The notes beneath the pieces are model-generated. The model was not told where the DNA came from, made no database searches, and was given only the letters and a program-made list of their open reading frames with translations. Position numbers and translations under genes: made by a program. A DNA stretch of 64,000 nucleotides from Hyphomicrobiales bacterium (GTDB taxonomy: Bacteria; Pseudomonadota; Alphaproteobacteria; Rhizobiales; Rhizobiaceae). Of this stretch, positions 1-8,861 are shown in pieces (positions within the stretch are counted from its first letter, which is position 1; each line of letters starts with the position of its first letter). Location of the stretch: NCBI GenBank assembly GCA_900469615.1, contig UBYA01000021.1:1-64000 (forward strand). The letters run 5' to 3'.

Positions 1-18
1 AGCGGCGCGAACGTCCAT
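1..18 (-). CDS. First six codons of a minus-strand gene running off the window (possibly class III alcohol dehydrogenase)
   Basis: The complement reads ATG followed by codons for DVRAA, preceded by a GGAAGGATGAAACC Shine-Dalgarno context, so a gene starts here and continues beyond the left edge. The residues MDVRAA match the usual beginning of rhizobial S-(hydroxymethyl)glutathione dehydrogenase (AdhC type). Six residues cannot identify a family, so that name is only a guess from memory. Confidence 0.3.
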
Positions 19-216
19 GGTTTCATCCTTCCTGCTATGATTTGTTCGGCGCGACATTGGCATGGGCGCGCGGGGCAGCTCAAGCCAAATCAGACACTTG
101 GAGCGGTAATTGCCCAGTTTAAACCGGACGCTCGTTCTGCGCTATCGTTTCAAGAGGCACCGGACGGAAAACCGCCGGGGCGCTTTTCCCGAAATTGCTC
201 CGATGCCATGTTTCAA

Positions 217-2226
<2,010 letters not shown>

Positions 2227-2307
2227 GCAGACTCCGCCCAAATACTCTATTCAGTCAGTGTTTTAGCCATAAATTGCGCTCCCGGTCCATGTGCAACATG
2301 TCTCCGC

Positions 2308-3243
2308 TCACGCCGTTTTTGCCAATCTTGACTGCATGCGCTCCCGCCAGATGATGAAGAGGCCTGAGCCGACGATGATGGCGATGCCGATCCATTTGGA
2401 AAGATCGGGAAAGTCTCCAAAGATCGCATAGCCGAGAACGGTGGCGGAAATGATCTCGAAATACTGGAACGGGGCCAGCAGCGAGAGGGGCGCCAGCCGG
2501 AAGGCTCGGACGACGAGCATATGTGCATAGCCCGAAATCGAGCCGAGAATCAGCAAAAGAACGAGTCCGAGCGCAGAGGCGGGCAGGGAGGGCTCGAAAT
2601 CGGCAATGCCGGCGGAGGTGCCGGCAAACAGCGCGAACGCCATGAACAGCGTGCCGCCGGCACCCGCCATGATCTGCATCGTCAGCGGCGAATCCGCTTC
2701 TCCGACCGCGCGATTCATGAAGAGATAGAGCGCATAGAGAAAAGCGCAGGCAACCGGCAGCAACGCCTTCAGGCCGAAGATGGCGAAACTGGGCTGGATG
2801 ACGATCATTGCCCCGCCGAAGCCGATGACGATCGCCAGCCAGCGCCTCCAGCCGACCTTGTCGCCGAGAAACAGCGCCGAAAGCGCCGTCAGCATGAAGG
2901 GTTCCACGAAATAGATCGCAAAGACGTCGGCGAGCGGCATGTATTTCACGGCAGCGAAGAACAAAAGACTGGCGGCGCCATGCAGGGCTCCGCGCAGCAG
3001 GTTCATCCAGGGACGCTTTGCCGAGAAGGCCGTCCTGCCCGTCGCGGTCGCCAGCAGCGGCAGCATGCATACGAGCTGAAAGAAGAAGCGATAGAACGTC
3101 ACCTGCCCGGGCGACATGCCCTCGAAGCTCGCCATGTATTTGGCGATTGCATCCATCGTCGGGAGCAGGATCATGGCGCTTGCCATGATCGTCATGCCCC
3201 TGAGCGGATTTTGCTGCGTGGAGACGGTGGAGGAGACGGACAT
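2308..3243 (-). CDS. EamA/DMT-family permease
   Basis: A 311-residue inner-membrane protein with about ten hydrophobic segments arranged as two EamA repeats, typical of drug/metabolite transporters that export amino acids, nucleosides or small amphiphiles. The first repeat contains the SFEGMSPGQVTFYRFF type of motif and the second ends in the KWIGIAIIVGSGLFIIWRE helix, followed by a short basic cytoplasmic tail. It lies 82 nt downstream of the pccA start in the same direction. No clear Shine-Dalgarno precedes the chosen ATG, and an in-frame ATG at residue 17 is an alternative. The substrate is unknown. Confidence 0.85.
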   Translation of the reverse strand: MSVSSTVSTQQNPLRGMTIMASAMILLPTMDAIAKYMASFEGMSPGQVTFYRFFFQLVCMLPLLATATGRTAFSAKRPWMNLLRGALHGAASLLFFAAVKYMPLADVFAIYFVEPFMLTALSALFLGDKVGWRRWLAIVIGFGGAMIVIQPSFAIFGLKALLPVACAFLYALYLFMNRAVGEADSPLTMQIMAGAGGTLFMAFALFAGTSAGIADFEPSLPASALGLVLLLILGSISGYAHMLVVRAFRLAPLSLLAPFQYFEIISATVLGYAIFGDFPDLSKWIGIAIIVGSGLFIIWRERMQSRLAKTA

Positions 3244-3460
3244 GAGCAGACATCAAACACAGGAAGGCCATGCAATCAAGGCGCGATCGGCGCGGGTCGC
3301 GCTTGGCCGGGACCGTCATCGGAAATGTCACACTTTTCCAATTGGGACACATCACGGTGGCCGGATGACGCCCCTAGACCTATCTGAGGCTTGGGAAACC
3401 GCTAAAACATAGATTGCGCCGCACAAGATTGCCGGCGCAGCCAGGAAAGGGATCGCACCG

Positions 3461-3883
3461 ATGTTCAAGCCAGAACAAGAGACGACCGTTTTTTCGGATG
3501 AAGGCGACGACACTCTGGGAGGGCGGCTGTCGATGGCTCGCGATTCCGCCGGGGTCAGCCTCGCCACATTGGCCAGCCAGCTTGGCGTCAGCGAAGAGAC
3601 GATGCTTGCATGGGAATCCGATCGGGCCGAGCCCAATCCATCCGCTCTGGTCAAGATGTCGGCTCTCTTCGGCGTTTCTCCGATATGGCTGATGACCGGA
3701 GCCGGTGACGGACCTGGGGAAGACAGCGACGAGCGCGCATTGGACGCCGTCAGGAACGAGCTTTCGCGGCTGCGCGCGGCCCATCAGGAAATCGGCCAGC
3801 TGATCGAGGCGACGACTCGCCAGATCGAGAGACTCGATCATCAGATACGGTTGCGCAATGTCAGCAAGGATGTCGCGCATTGA
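3461..3883 (+). CDS. XRE-type helix-turn-helix regulator
   Basis: A 140-residue cytoplasmic DNA-binding protein. Residues about 20-75 form a Cro/CI-type helix-turn-helix with the pattern GVSLATLASQLGVSEETMLAWES followed by NPSALVKMSALFGVSPIWLM, which closely fits the family. The rest (about 85-140) is a charged, heptad-like helix (RNELSRLRAAHQEIGQLIEATTRQIERL, described here by position only) that probably mediates dimerisation. It is transcribed divergently from the DMT permease. An AAAGGGATCGCACCG sequence precedes the ATG. Target genes are not evident from the sequence. Confidence 0.85.
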   Translation: MFKPEQETTVFSDEGDDTLGGRLSMARDSAGVSLATLASQLGVSEETMLAWESDRAEPNPSALVKMSALFGVSPIWLMTGAGDGPGEDSDERALDAVRNELSRLRAAHQEIGQLIEATTRQIERLDHQIRLRNVSKDVAH

Positions 3884-4019
3884 TCCCGACCATTTGCCAT
3901 GCCTGGAAAGTGGGACGTCAGCTTTGACGATAACCGATGATGGTGACGCGGCTGGTTGCGCGGCGCGCTGCCGGCGGCGCGTTGCTTCGCGGCAGGTCCT
4001 GCGCACAAACCGTTGATCT

Positions 4020-4050
4020 AAAAACAAAAAACCCGGCCTAAGCCGGGTTC
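4020..4050 (-). terminator. Rho-independent terminator of tRNA-Leu
   Basis: Read on the minus strand, an 8-bp stem (AACCCGGC/GCCGGGTT) with a TTAG loop is followed by TTTTGTTTTT. It begins two bases after the CCA end of the tRNA gene and fits an intrinsic terminator for it. Confidence 0.88.
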
Positions 4051-4051
4051 T

Positions 4052-4136
4052 TGGTGCGGTCGAGAAGACTCGAACTTCCACGGGTTGCCCCACAGCGACC
4101 TCAACGCTGCGCGTCTACCAATTCCGCCACGACCGC
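4052..4136 (-). tRNA. tRNA-Leu (anticodon GAG)
   Basis: The minus strand folds as an 85-nt class II tRNA with encoded CCA. The acceptor strands GCGGTCG and CGACCGC pair, the D arm carries AATTGGTAGACGC, the anticodon stem CAGCG/CGCTG encloses loop TTGAGGT (anticodon GAG, reading CUC/CUU leucine codons), and the T arm contains GTTCGAGTC. The extended variable arm is typical of tRNA-Leu. A terminator follows immediately. Confidence 0.96.
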
Positions 4137-4374
4137 ATCGTGGTAGGCCGAATTGCTCCGGCGCGGCTGCATGTAGCAAAAGCATTCGGGGGGCACAAGA
4201 GCGATGTGTCAGATTTTTTAAATTCCTTCACAGCTCCGCCGAACGGATCGGTCCGATTGCTGTGGAAACGCCGTAGACGTTTGAATTCCCGCCCGAATGG
4301 CGCCATATGTGGACAACCCGTCGGCGTGCCAGATTTCCACAAGCGCGGCCTGCGGCGTGTAAGGGACTGCCAAC

Positions 4375-5091
4375 ATGCTTCGCACCGAACTTTCTCACCA
4401 GATGTTTCCCGTTGAAGGTACGCCGCCCGTCCGCTGGCGGATCAGCGATGCGCTGGTGCCTTATGACGAGGCCGTTGCCACGATGGAGGCGGAAGTTGCC
4501 GCGATCTCCGAAGGTCGGGCGCCGGAGCTGGTCTGGCTGGTCGAGCATCCGCCGCTCTATACGGCAGGCACCAGCGCCAACGCGGCCGATCTCATCGAGC
4601 CGGATCGTTTCCCCGTTTTCGCAACGGGACGCGGCGGCGAATACACCTATCACGGGCCTGGTCAGCGCGTGGCCTATGTCATGCTGGACCTGAAGTGTCG
4701 CCGGCAGGATATCCGCGCATTCGTCGGCGCGCTGGAGGAGGTCATCATCCGTACGCTCGAATCGATGAATGTGCGCGGCGAGCGGCGCGAGGATCGCGTC
4801 GGCGTCTGGGTCAGGCGTCCGGAAAAGCCTGTGCTGCCGGATGGCGGCGTGGCCGAGGACAAGATCGCGGCCCTTGGCATCCGCGTGCGCAAGTGGGTGA
4901 CGTTTCACGGCCTCTCGCTGAACGTCGATCCCGATCTCGGGCACTTCAGCGGCATCGTTCCCTGCGGAATTTCCGCCTATGGCGTCACCAGCCTTGTCGA
5001 TCTCGGCTTGCCGGTCATGATGGCGGATGTCGACATCCGTCTTCGCGACGCGTTCGAGCAGGTATTCGGACAAACGATCAACGACGATTAG
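4375..5091 (+). CDS. lipB: Octanoyltransferase (lipoate biosynthesis)
   Basis: A 238-residue cytoplasmic enzyme that moves octanoyl groups from octanoyl-acyl carrier protein to the lipoyl domains of 2-oxoacid dehydrogenases and the glycine cleavage H protein, where LipA then inserts sulfur. Diagnostic motifs are EHPPLYTAGTSA (57-68), the RGGEYTYHGPGQ substrate loop (86-97), Lys163 in EDKIAALGIRVRKW, and Cys197 in IVPCGIS, the catalytic Lys/Cys pair. Length is normal for alphaproteobacterial LipB. An AAGGGACTGCCAAC ribosome-binding context precedes the ATG. Confidence 0.95.
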   Translation: MLRTELSHQMFPVEGTPPVRWRISDALVPYDEAVATMEAEVAAISEGRAPELVWLVEHPPLYTAGTSANAADLIEPDRFPVFATGRGGEYTYHGPGQRVAYVMLDLKCRRQDIRAFVGALEEVIIRTLESMNVRGERREDRVGVWVRRPEKPVLPDGGVAEDKIAALGIRVRKWVTFHGLSLNVDPDLGHFSGIVPCGISAYGVTSLVDLGLPVMMADVDIRLRDAFEQVFGQTINDD

Positions 5092-5211
5092 GCGTATTTC
5101 CCTGATCGACGGCATGCATTGAACGTGAGCATGCAGGCTTGCATCGAGACGAGGTGGCGAACCGGGTCGCATTTTCGCGCCTCGGTTCGACCGGCGTGAT
5201 GCATCATGCCT

Positions 5212-5373
5212 TTAAAGAAGTAATTCTTCCGCTTCTTCGTCGCAGGGCACTTTGGTGTGCGTCAGAATATTGCGCTTTGATTCCGCCACGCGCTCCATCT
5301 CGCCTTCGGCCTTGAGAAGATCGTGCAGCTTCTGATCGCTGAGAATATTGTCTCGATTGTCATGCGAGGTCAT
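5212..5373 (-). CDS. Small charged protein, 53 residues, unknown function
   Basis: A short reading frame begins MTSHDNRDNILSDQK and ends in the acidic tail DEEAEELLL. It has a textbook Shine-Dalgarno, AAGGAG, eight bases before the ATG, and its composition (acidic/basic helix, one cysteine in KVPCDEE, no hydrophobic segment) suggests a soluble helical protein. It is convergent with lipB. I do not recognise a family. The strong ribosome-binding site and normal codon use are the reasons to call it a gene. Confidence 0.6.
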   Translation of the reverse strand: MTSHDNRDNILSDQKLHDLLKAEGEMERVAESKRNILTHTKVPCDEEAEELLL

Positions 5374-5539
5374 GCGGGTAACTCCTTGACCTCTGCAGGC
5401 GAGAGTATGTCGCCTCTCAGTCGTCGGCGCCTACGGGTTCAGAGTACCAACGATGGGCGCAGCCTACGCTTATTGGCGGATTATAGCGAATCATTTCGGC
5501 AGCCGGCGTTCAGCTCCTTGCGGGTTGCCGCTTCCGCAC

Positions 5540-5592
5540 AAGAAAATGCCCTGGACGGGAGAGCATCCAGGGCACAGAGAGGGGAACTGCCA
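5540..5592 (-). ncRNA. Candidate small RNA ending in an intrinsic terminator
   Basis: On the minus strand a CTTGAA hexamer (5621-5626) and TAATCT (5598-5603) are separated by 17 bases, a plausible sigma-70 promoter. About 40 bases further on, a 9-bp perfect hairpin (TGCCCTGGA at 5566-5574 pairing with 5547-5555) is followed by TTTTCTT. The predicted RNA is only about 50-55 nt and exposes C/U-rich single-stranded stretches, GTTCCCCTCTCT before the hairpin and TGCTCTCCCG in its loop. These could pair with Shine-Dalgarno sequences. There is no reading frame. The 5 prime end is inferred from the -10 position. Confidence 0.45.
5543..5574 (-). terminator. Intrinsic terminator of the candidate small RNA
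   Basis: A 9-bp perfect stem with a 10-base loop is followed on the minus strand by TTTTCTT. No minus-strand protein gene ends nearby, so it probably terminates a small RNA. Confidence 0.6.
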
Positions 5593-5897
5593 ACAATAGA
5601 TTAGGGCGGTACATTCATACTTCAAGGCTTTTGGAATCCCATATCGCGACATGCCTTCAGCCGCGCACCCGATCGCAAAACAGTGATCGCCGGTCTAACG
5701 CTGCGCGGCTGTTGGGAGGAGGCCGGCGATGGTATCGTTCCGGCTTCCGGCTCCCTGAGAACGCATGCCACACGGCTCGGACCGCGCGACAACCGCAGAT
5801 GTCGGAGCGGAAACGTTTCGAAACGCACAGAGAAACCCAGGAAACATTCCGGCTATATAGTTCGTCCCTTGCAAGGTCTTCTGAAGGAAATCAGGAA

Positions 5898-6215
5898 ATG
5901 AGAATCGTTATGAACGCCGCCCGATCTCGAAAGATGATCGGCAGGGCGTTGTTGCTGGCGGCGCTGGTCGGTCTGCCGATCGTGAGCCAGGCCGCGGATG
6001 CCAAGCCGGATACTGCAAACTCGGCGTCCAGTTTCACCTATCGCCGGGCCGATCTCGGCAGCGGTTATTCCACCTCCAGCATCCTGAAGCTGCCGAACAA
6101 CTCATCCTATTTCGTTACATGCAACTGCGACGACCGCACCTTGCAGGACATGACATGCCCGACTCAGGCCTATGCCTGCTCCTGCGTTCCGCATGCCTAT
6201 CTGATGTGCCAGTAA
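5898..6215 (+). CDS. Exported Cys-rich small protein, paralogue 1
   Basis: A 105-residue precursor with a Sec signal peptide: basic start MRIVMNAARSRK, hydrophobic core GRALLLAALVGLPIV and a SQAADA cleavage region. The mature part has a Ser/Asn/Thr-rich middle and a C-terminal module with six cysteines spaced C-x-C-x9-C-x6-C-x-C-x7-C, ending in CQ. The next gene, 15 nt downstream, encodes the same module with identical spacing, so the pair arose by tandem duplication. The ATG is preceded by AAATCAGGAA; upstream in-frame extension is rejected because it would bury the signal peptide. Function is unknown. Disulfide-stabilised periplasmic or secreted location is inferred from the signal peptide and even cysteine count. 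Confidence 0.75.
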   Translation: MRIVMNAARSRKMIGRALLLAALVGLPIVSQAADAKPDTANSASSFTYRRADLGSGYSTSSILKLPNNSSYFVTCNCDDRTLQDMTCPTQAYACSCVPHAYLMCQ

Positions 6216-6230
6216 AAGGCGTGAAATCGA

Positions 6231-6536
6231 ATGAGCAGATCAACGGCACAGCTGATATTCGTCGTTTGCGCGATCGCCTCCATGCCGATTGTCGCCCTGG
6301 CGCAGCAGAACGATTCCTCGACGCAGAGCGGTGGTTCGAACTATTCCTTTAGCGTCGGGTCCCGTCCGGCGGATACCGGCACCGGCTTCTCCATTTACAG
6401 CGCGACCTCGGCCACGGCGGATCAGCAGTTTCACGTCCAGTGCAGTTGCCACGATCTCAGCCTGGCGGTGGCGACTTGCCCGGCTCCTCGCTACGGATGC
6501 TACTGCAGCCCGAGCGCATCGCTTGTGTGCCAATAG
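6231..6536 (+). CDS. Exported Cys-rich small protein, paralogue 2
   Basis: A 101-residue precursor beginning MSRSTAQLIFVVCAIASM with a hydrophobic signal sequence and a VALAQQ cleavage site. After a Gly/Ser/Thr-rich linker comes the same C-x-C-x9-C-x6-C-x-C-x7-C module and terminal CQ as in the preceding gene. Shared positions also include the Asp after the second Cys, Leu, Thr-Cys-Pro, Tyr before the fourth Cys, and the P-x-A-x-L pattern near the end. The two genes are almost certainly one transcript. I do not recognise a named family. Confidence 0.75.
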   Translation: MSRSTAQLIFVVCAIASMPIVALAQQNDSSTQSGGSNYSFSVGSRPADTGTGFSIYSATSATADQQFHVQCSCHDLSLAVATCPAPRYGCYCSPSASLVCQ

Positions 6537-6729
6537 AACGGTTTCGACATCCGTTGTGCCACATCGATAGGCCGGCCGATCGGGCCGAAGCCGAATCCTG
6601 CGGACCCCGAACTGCCATCGCTGATTGTTTTTTTGGCCAAGCTGCTCTTTTTGATGGCTATTTTCGTACAGTTTGCGTTCATGTTCGTCCGCATATGGTG
6701 TCTTCCGTCGCCCCCGGATCGCGCGTCGA

Positions 6730-6759
6730 TTGACAATCGATAGGGACGATACGATTAAT
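6730..6759 (+). promoter_or_regulatory. Possible promoter of the two-repeat Cys/KW exported protein gene
   Basis: A perfect TTGACA at 6730-6735 is followed after 18 bases by ATTAAT (6754-6759), some 35 bases before the start codon at 6796. The -10 element is weak, so the assignment is tentative. Confidence 0.35.
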
Positions 6760-6795
6760 AGTTTCGACATTCGTCATAGAGCGGAGGAAATGCCA

Positions 6796-7326
6796 ATGAC
6801 TAGTCGTGCCATTCTGTTGATGTCTTTTGCGTCTCTTACAGTTGTAGGCTCGATGGGCCTCGCTTCTTCGGCTTCTGCGCTAACCATGAAAGAGTGCAGC
6901 GCCAAATACCAGGCCGCCAAAACGGCCGGTACCTTGAACGGCCAGAAGTGGAACGACTTCCGCGCGACGCAGTGCAGCGCCGATGCCAGCGCCACCACGA
7001 CGACCGCCCCGGCGGCCACCGCACCAGCTGCAACGCCGTCGTCCAAGACGGCGAAGGCGACTGCCAAGGTCGATGCCAGCGAGCCCGATGCCACCAAGCC
7101 GCCGGCAGCCGAACCGGCAAAGCCGACGACGGCTGCCCCGTCCGGCGTGAGCTTCCCGGCAAAGGTCGATGCCAAATATGCCAGCGAGACGCCCGGCAAA
7201 GGCCGTTTCCACACTTGCGTCGATGCCTACAACGCCGCCAAGGCCAAGAATGCGCTCGGCGGCCTGAAGTGGATTCAGAAGGGCGGCGGTTACTACAGCC
7301 TCTGCAACTCCAAGCTCAAGGGCTGA
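6796..7326 (+). CDS. Exported protein with two Cys...KW...Cys repeats
   Basis: A 176-residue precursor with a signal peptide (MTSRAILLMSFASLTVVGSM, then ASSASA cleavage). Two related modules flank a low-complexity Ala/Thr/Pro/Lys linker: an N-terminal one around ECSAKYQAAKTAGTLNGQKW...C and a C-terminal one around TCVDAYNAAKAKNALGGLKW...C. Each has a Cys pair about 27-30 residues apart and the AAK...L-G-x-KW core. Similar modules are common in small periplasmic proteins of Rhizobiales. The start was set by the ribosome-binding site: GGAGG at 6783-6787 is eight bases from this ATG but only two from an in-frame ATG two codons upstream. Function is unknown. Confidence 0.8.
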   Translation: MTSRAILLMSFASLTVVGSMGLASSASALTMKECSAKYQAAKTAGTLNGQKWNDFRATQCSADASATTTTAPAATAPAATPSSKTAKATAKVDASEPDATKPPAAEPAKPTTAAPSGVSFPAKVDAKYASETPGKGRFHTCVDAYNAAKAKNALGGLKWIQKGGGYYSLCNSKLKG

Positions 7327-7350
7327 TCCTGCGGATCGACCTTATATCGA

Positions 7351-7380
7351 ACGGGCACCTTCGGGTGCCCGTTTCCGTTT
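7351..7380 (+). terminator. Rho-independent terminator
   Basis: A 9-bp stem (ACGGGCACC/GGTGCCCGT) with a TTCG tetraloop is followed by TTCCGTTT. It lies 24 nt after the stop codon of the preceding plus-strand gene. Confidence 0.85.
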
Positions 7381-7386
7381 GAAGCC

Positions 7387-7881
7387 TTAGTCCCGCATTT
7401 TCTCCCATTTCCTGACAAGGCGGTCGCGCTTGAGCTTGGAAAGCCGCTGAAGCCAGAAGATGCCATCCAGTTGGTCGATCTCATGCTGGATGCAGATGGC
7501 GAGAAAATCATGCGCTTCCGCTTCGTGCCTATCGCCGGCAACATCTTGATAGCGAAAGCGAATCGATTTCGGCCGAACGATCTCTTCGGTCGCGCCCGGC
7601 ATGGAAACGCTGCCTTCCGTGTGCCGCATGGTCTCCTGCGATGACCACAGGATCTCCGGATTGATGTAGGTACGCACGCCGTCTTCGCGGCTGAGTTCAA
7701 TCACGACGACACGTGTGAGGATACCGATATGCGGGCCGGTGATGCCGACGCCGGGAGCCGCGCGCATCGTATCTAGAAGGTCGCCCGCAAGGCTGCGCAG
7801 ATCGTCATCGAAGACGGCAACCGGGGCACAGGCGGTTCGCAAAAGCGGGTCGGGGAAGCGGATGATGGGACGTGCGGGCAC
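7387..7881 (-). CDS. Peptide-deformylase-like protein with altered metal ligands
   Basis: A 164-residue protein of the peptide deformylase fold, counted from a GTG start (VPARPIIRFPDPLL); the 30 codons upstream are not family-like. Normal deformylases remove the N-formyl group from nascent proteins using Fe/Zn held by one Cys and two His. Here motif 1 is GVGITGPHIG (44-53) instead of G-x-G-x-A-A-x-Q. Motif 2 is EGSVS (89-93) with Ser91 where the metal-binding Cys should be. Motif 3 is HEIDQ (133-137) with Gln137 replacing the second His, although the catalytic Glu134 is kept. Loss of two of three ligands argues against ordinary deformylase activity. The rest of the fold is intact, so this looks like a conserved divergent paralogue and not a decaying gene. 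Confidence 0.8.
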   Translation of the reverse strand: MPARPIIRFPDPLLRTACAPVAVFDDDLRSLAGDLLDTMRAAPGVGITGPHIGILTRVVVIELSREDGVRTYINPEILWSSQETMRHTEGSVSMPGATEEIVRPKSIRFRYQDVAGDRHEAEAHDFLAICIQHEIDQLDGIFWLQRLSKLKRDRLVRKWEKMRD

Positions 7882-8380
7882 GGTGCTCTCTATCGAACGA
7901 GGTGTATGTCGACTGGGAGAATAAGGACAAGGCGATGACAAGGCCACCATCCAGATAACTGAATTCTCCATATGAACTTTTTATCGTATCCAATTGCCGA
8001 TAATATATTTTCTATTTTCCGGTTGGAACGGAATACGATGCGCTTGATCTGAGCGCACTTTGCCCGGTTTTACCGCGCAGCATCTATCGGGCAGTCCTGA
8101 TTATTCTGCGGGCGCGGAAAGCCGGTCTGGACTCGGAGGCAGGCGGACAAGTACAGGCGGGAAGACGGGAATGTCGTACCGATTCGAAATCGATCCGGCT
8201 GTCACGGCGCCTGTTCGACTGGCGCCGATAGCAAGACATCGCAGGGTGATTTTGCGCTCGCCGGCCTTGCGTTCCATTGGTTTTCGCATCTGCGACGGGA
8301 CGATACCGCACCATAAACCCATGAAAATTGACTATTACGTAAAAGTCAATATTATACTCCGCAGCAGAAGGGGCGGATTC
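7882..8380. other. Divergent intergenic region, 499 bp
   Basis: The region separates the deformylase-like gene from the MerR gene. The only clear signals are the MerR-type promoter/operator at 8328-8359 and a ribosome-binding site AAGGGG at 8368-8373. Upstream of those I see no coding frame, tRNA or terminator. Confidence 0.5.
8328..8359 (+). promoter_or_regulatory. Palindromic operator overlapping the merR promoter
   Basis: Positions 8328-8349 form a near-perfect palindrome (20 of 22 positions symmetric) with outer arms TTGACT/AGTCAA and core TTACGTAA. The left arm doubles as a -35 hexamer. TATACT lies 19 bases downstream of it, the long spacer typical of MerR-controlled promoters (a TATTAT with 16-base spacing overlaps it). 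The gene immediately downstream encodes a MerR protein, so autoregulation is likely. Confidence 0.6.
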
Positions 8381-8770
8381 TTGGTAGACGGATATTATAG
8401 CATAACGGAACTCACTCGGGAATTCGGAGTTTCGACCCGGACGTTGAGGTTCTATGAGGACGAGGGTCTCATTCAGCCCGAACGCAAGGGGCGTACGCGC
8501 TTGTTCCGGCCCGCTGACCGTCGTCTCATCGCCGAAATCCTTCGCGGTCGCCGCATCGGCTTTACCATCGCCGAAATCCGCGAGATCATTCAGGTCTACA
8601 AAGAACCGCCGGGCGAAATCGGCCAGCTGAAGCTGCTGATGAAGCGTGTCGACGAAAAGCGTGACGAACTGCGCCAAAAGCGCAAGGATATCGACGATAC
8701 GCTGAACGAACTCGACAATGTCGAAGAGGCCTGTCTCGGCCGTCTCGCCGAAATCGGCGTGGGGACCTGA
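8381..8770 (+). CDS. MerR-family transcriptional regulator
   Basis: A 129-residue regulator. Residues 5-70 make the winged helix-turn-helix (YYSITELTREFGVSTRTLRF, then YEDEGLI and RLFRPADRRL), and the remainder is a long charged antiparallel coiled coil for dimerisation (MKRVDEKRDELRQKRKDID region), ending LGRLAEIGVGT. There is no metal-binding Cys cluster, so it probably senses an organic ligand or acyl-CoA. That ligand class is inferred, from resemblance to the LiuR-like branch. The TTG start is chosen because AAGGGG sits seven bases upstream and family members begin at this point. An ATG at 8321 lies inside the promoter palindrome. Confidence 0.85.
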   Translation: MVDGYYSITELTREFGVSTRTLRFYEDEGLIQPERKGRTRLFRPADRRLIAEILRGRRIGFTIAEIREIIQVYKEPPGEIGQLKLLMKRVDEKRDELRQKRKDIDDTLNELDNVEEACLGRLAEIGVGT

Positions 8771-8861
8771 ACGATCATTTAGTTTGTTTTACTCACATAC
8801 CGGATTCGCTTTTACTCGTCTTGTGAAGGCGCCGGCGATTACGGTTACCTTTGGATTTCCG

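Larger units (their letters stand above)
5374..5897. other. Gene-poor interval of 524 bp
   Basis: No convincing protein-coding frame is seen. The interval holds a minus-strand promoter/terminator pair suggesting a small RNA (annotated separately). It also holds a perfect 10-bp palindrome GAAACGTTTC at 5810-5819, overlapped by TTTCGAAA at 5816-5823, about 80 bp upstream of the first secreted Cys-rich protein gene. That palindrome could be an operator. Confidence 0.5.
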
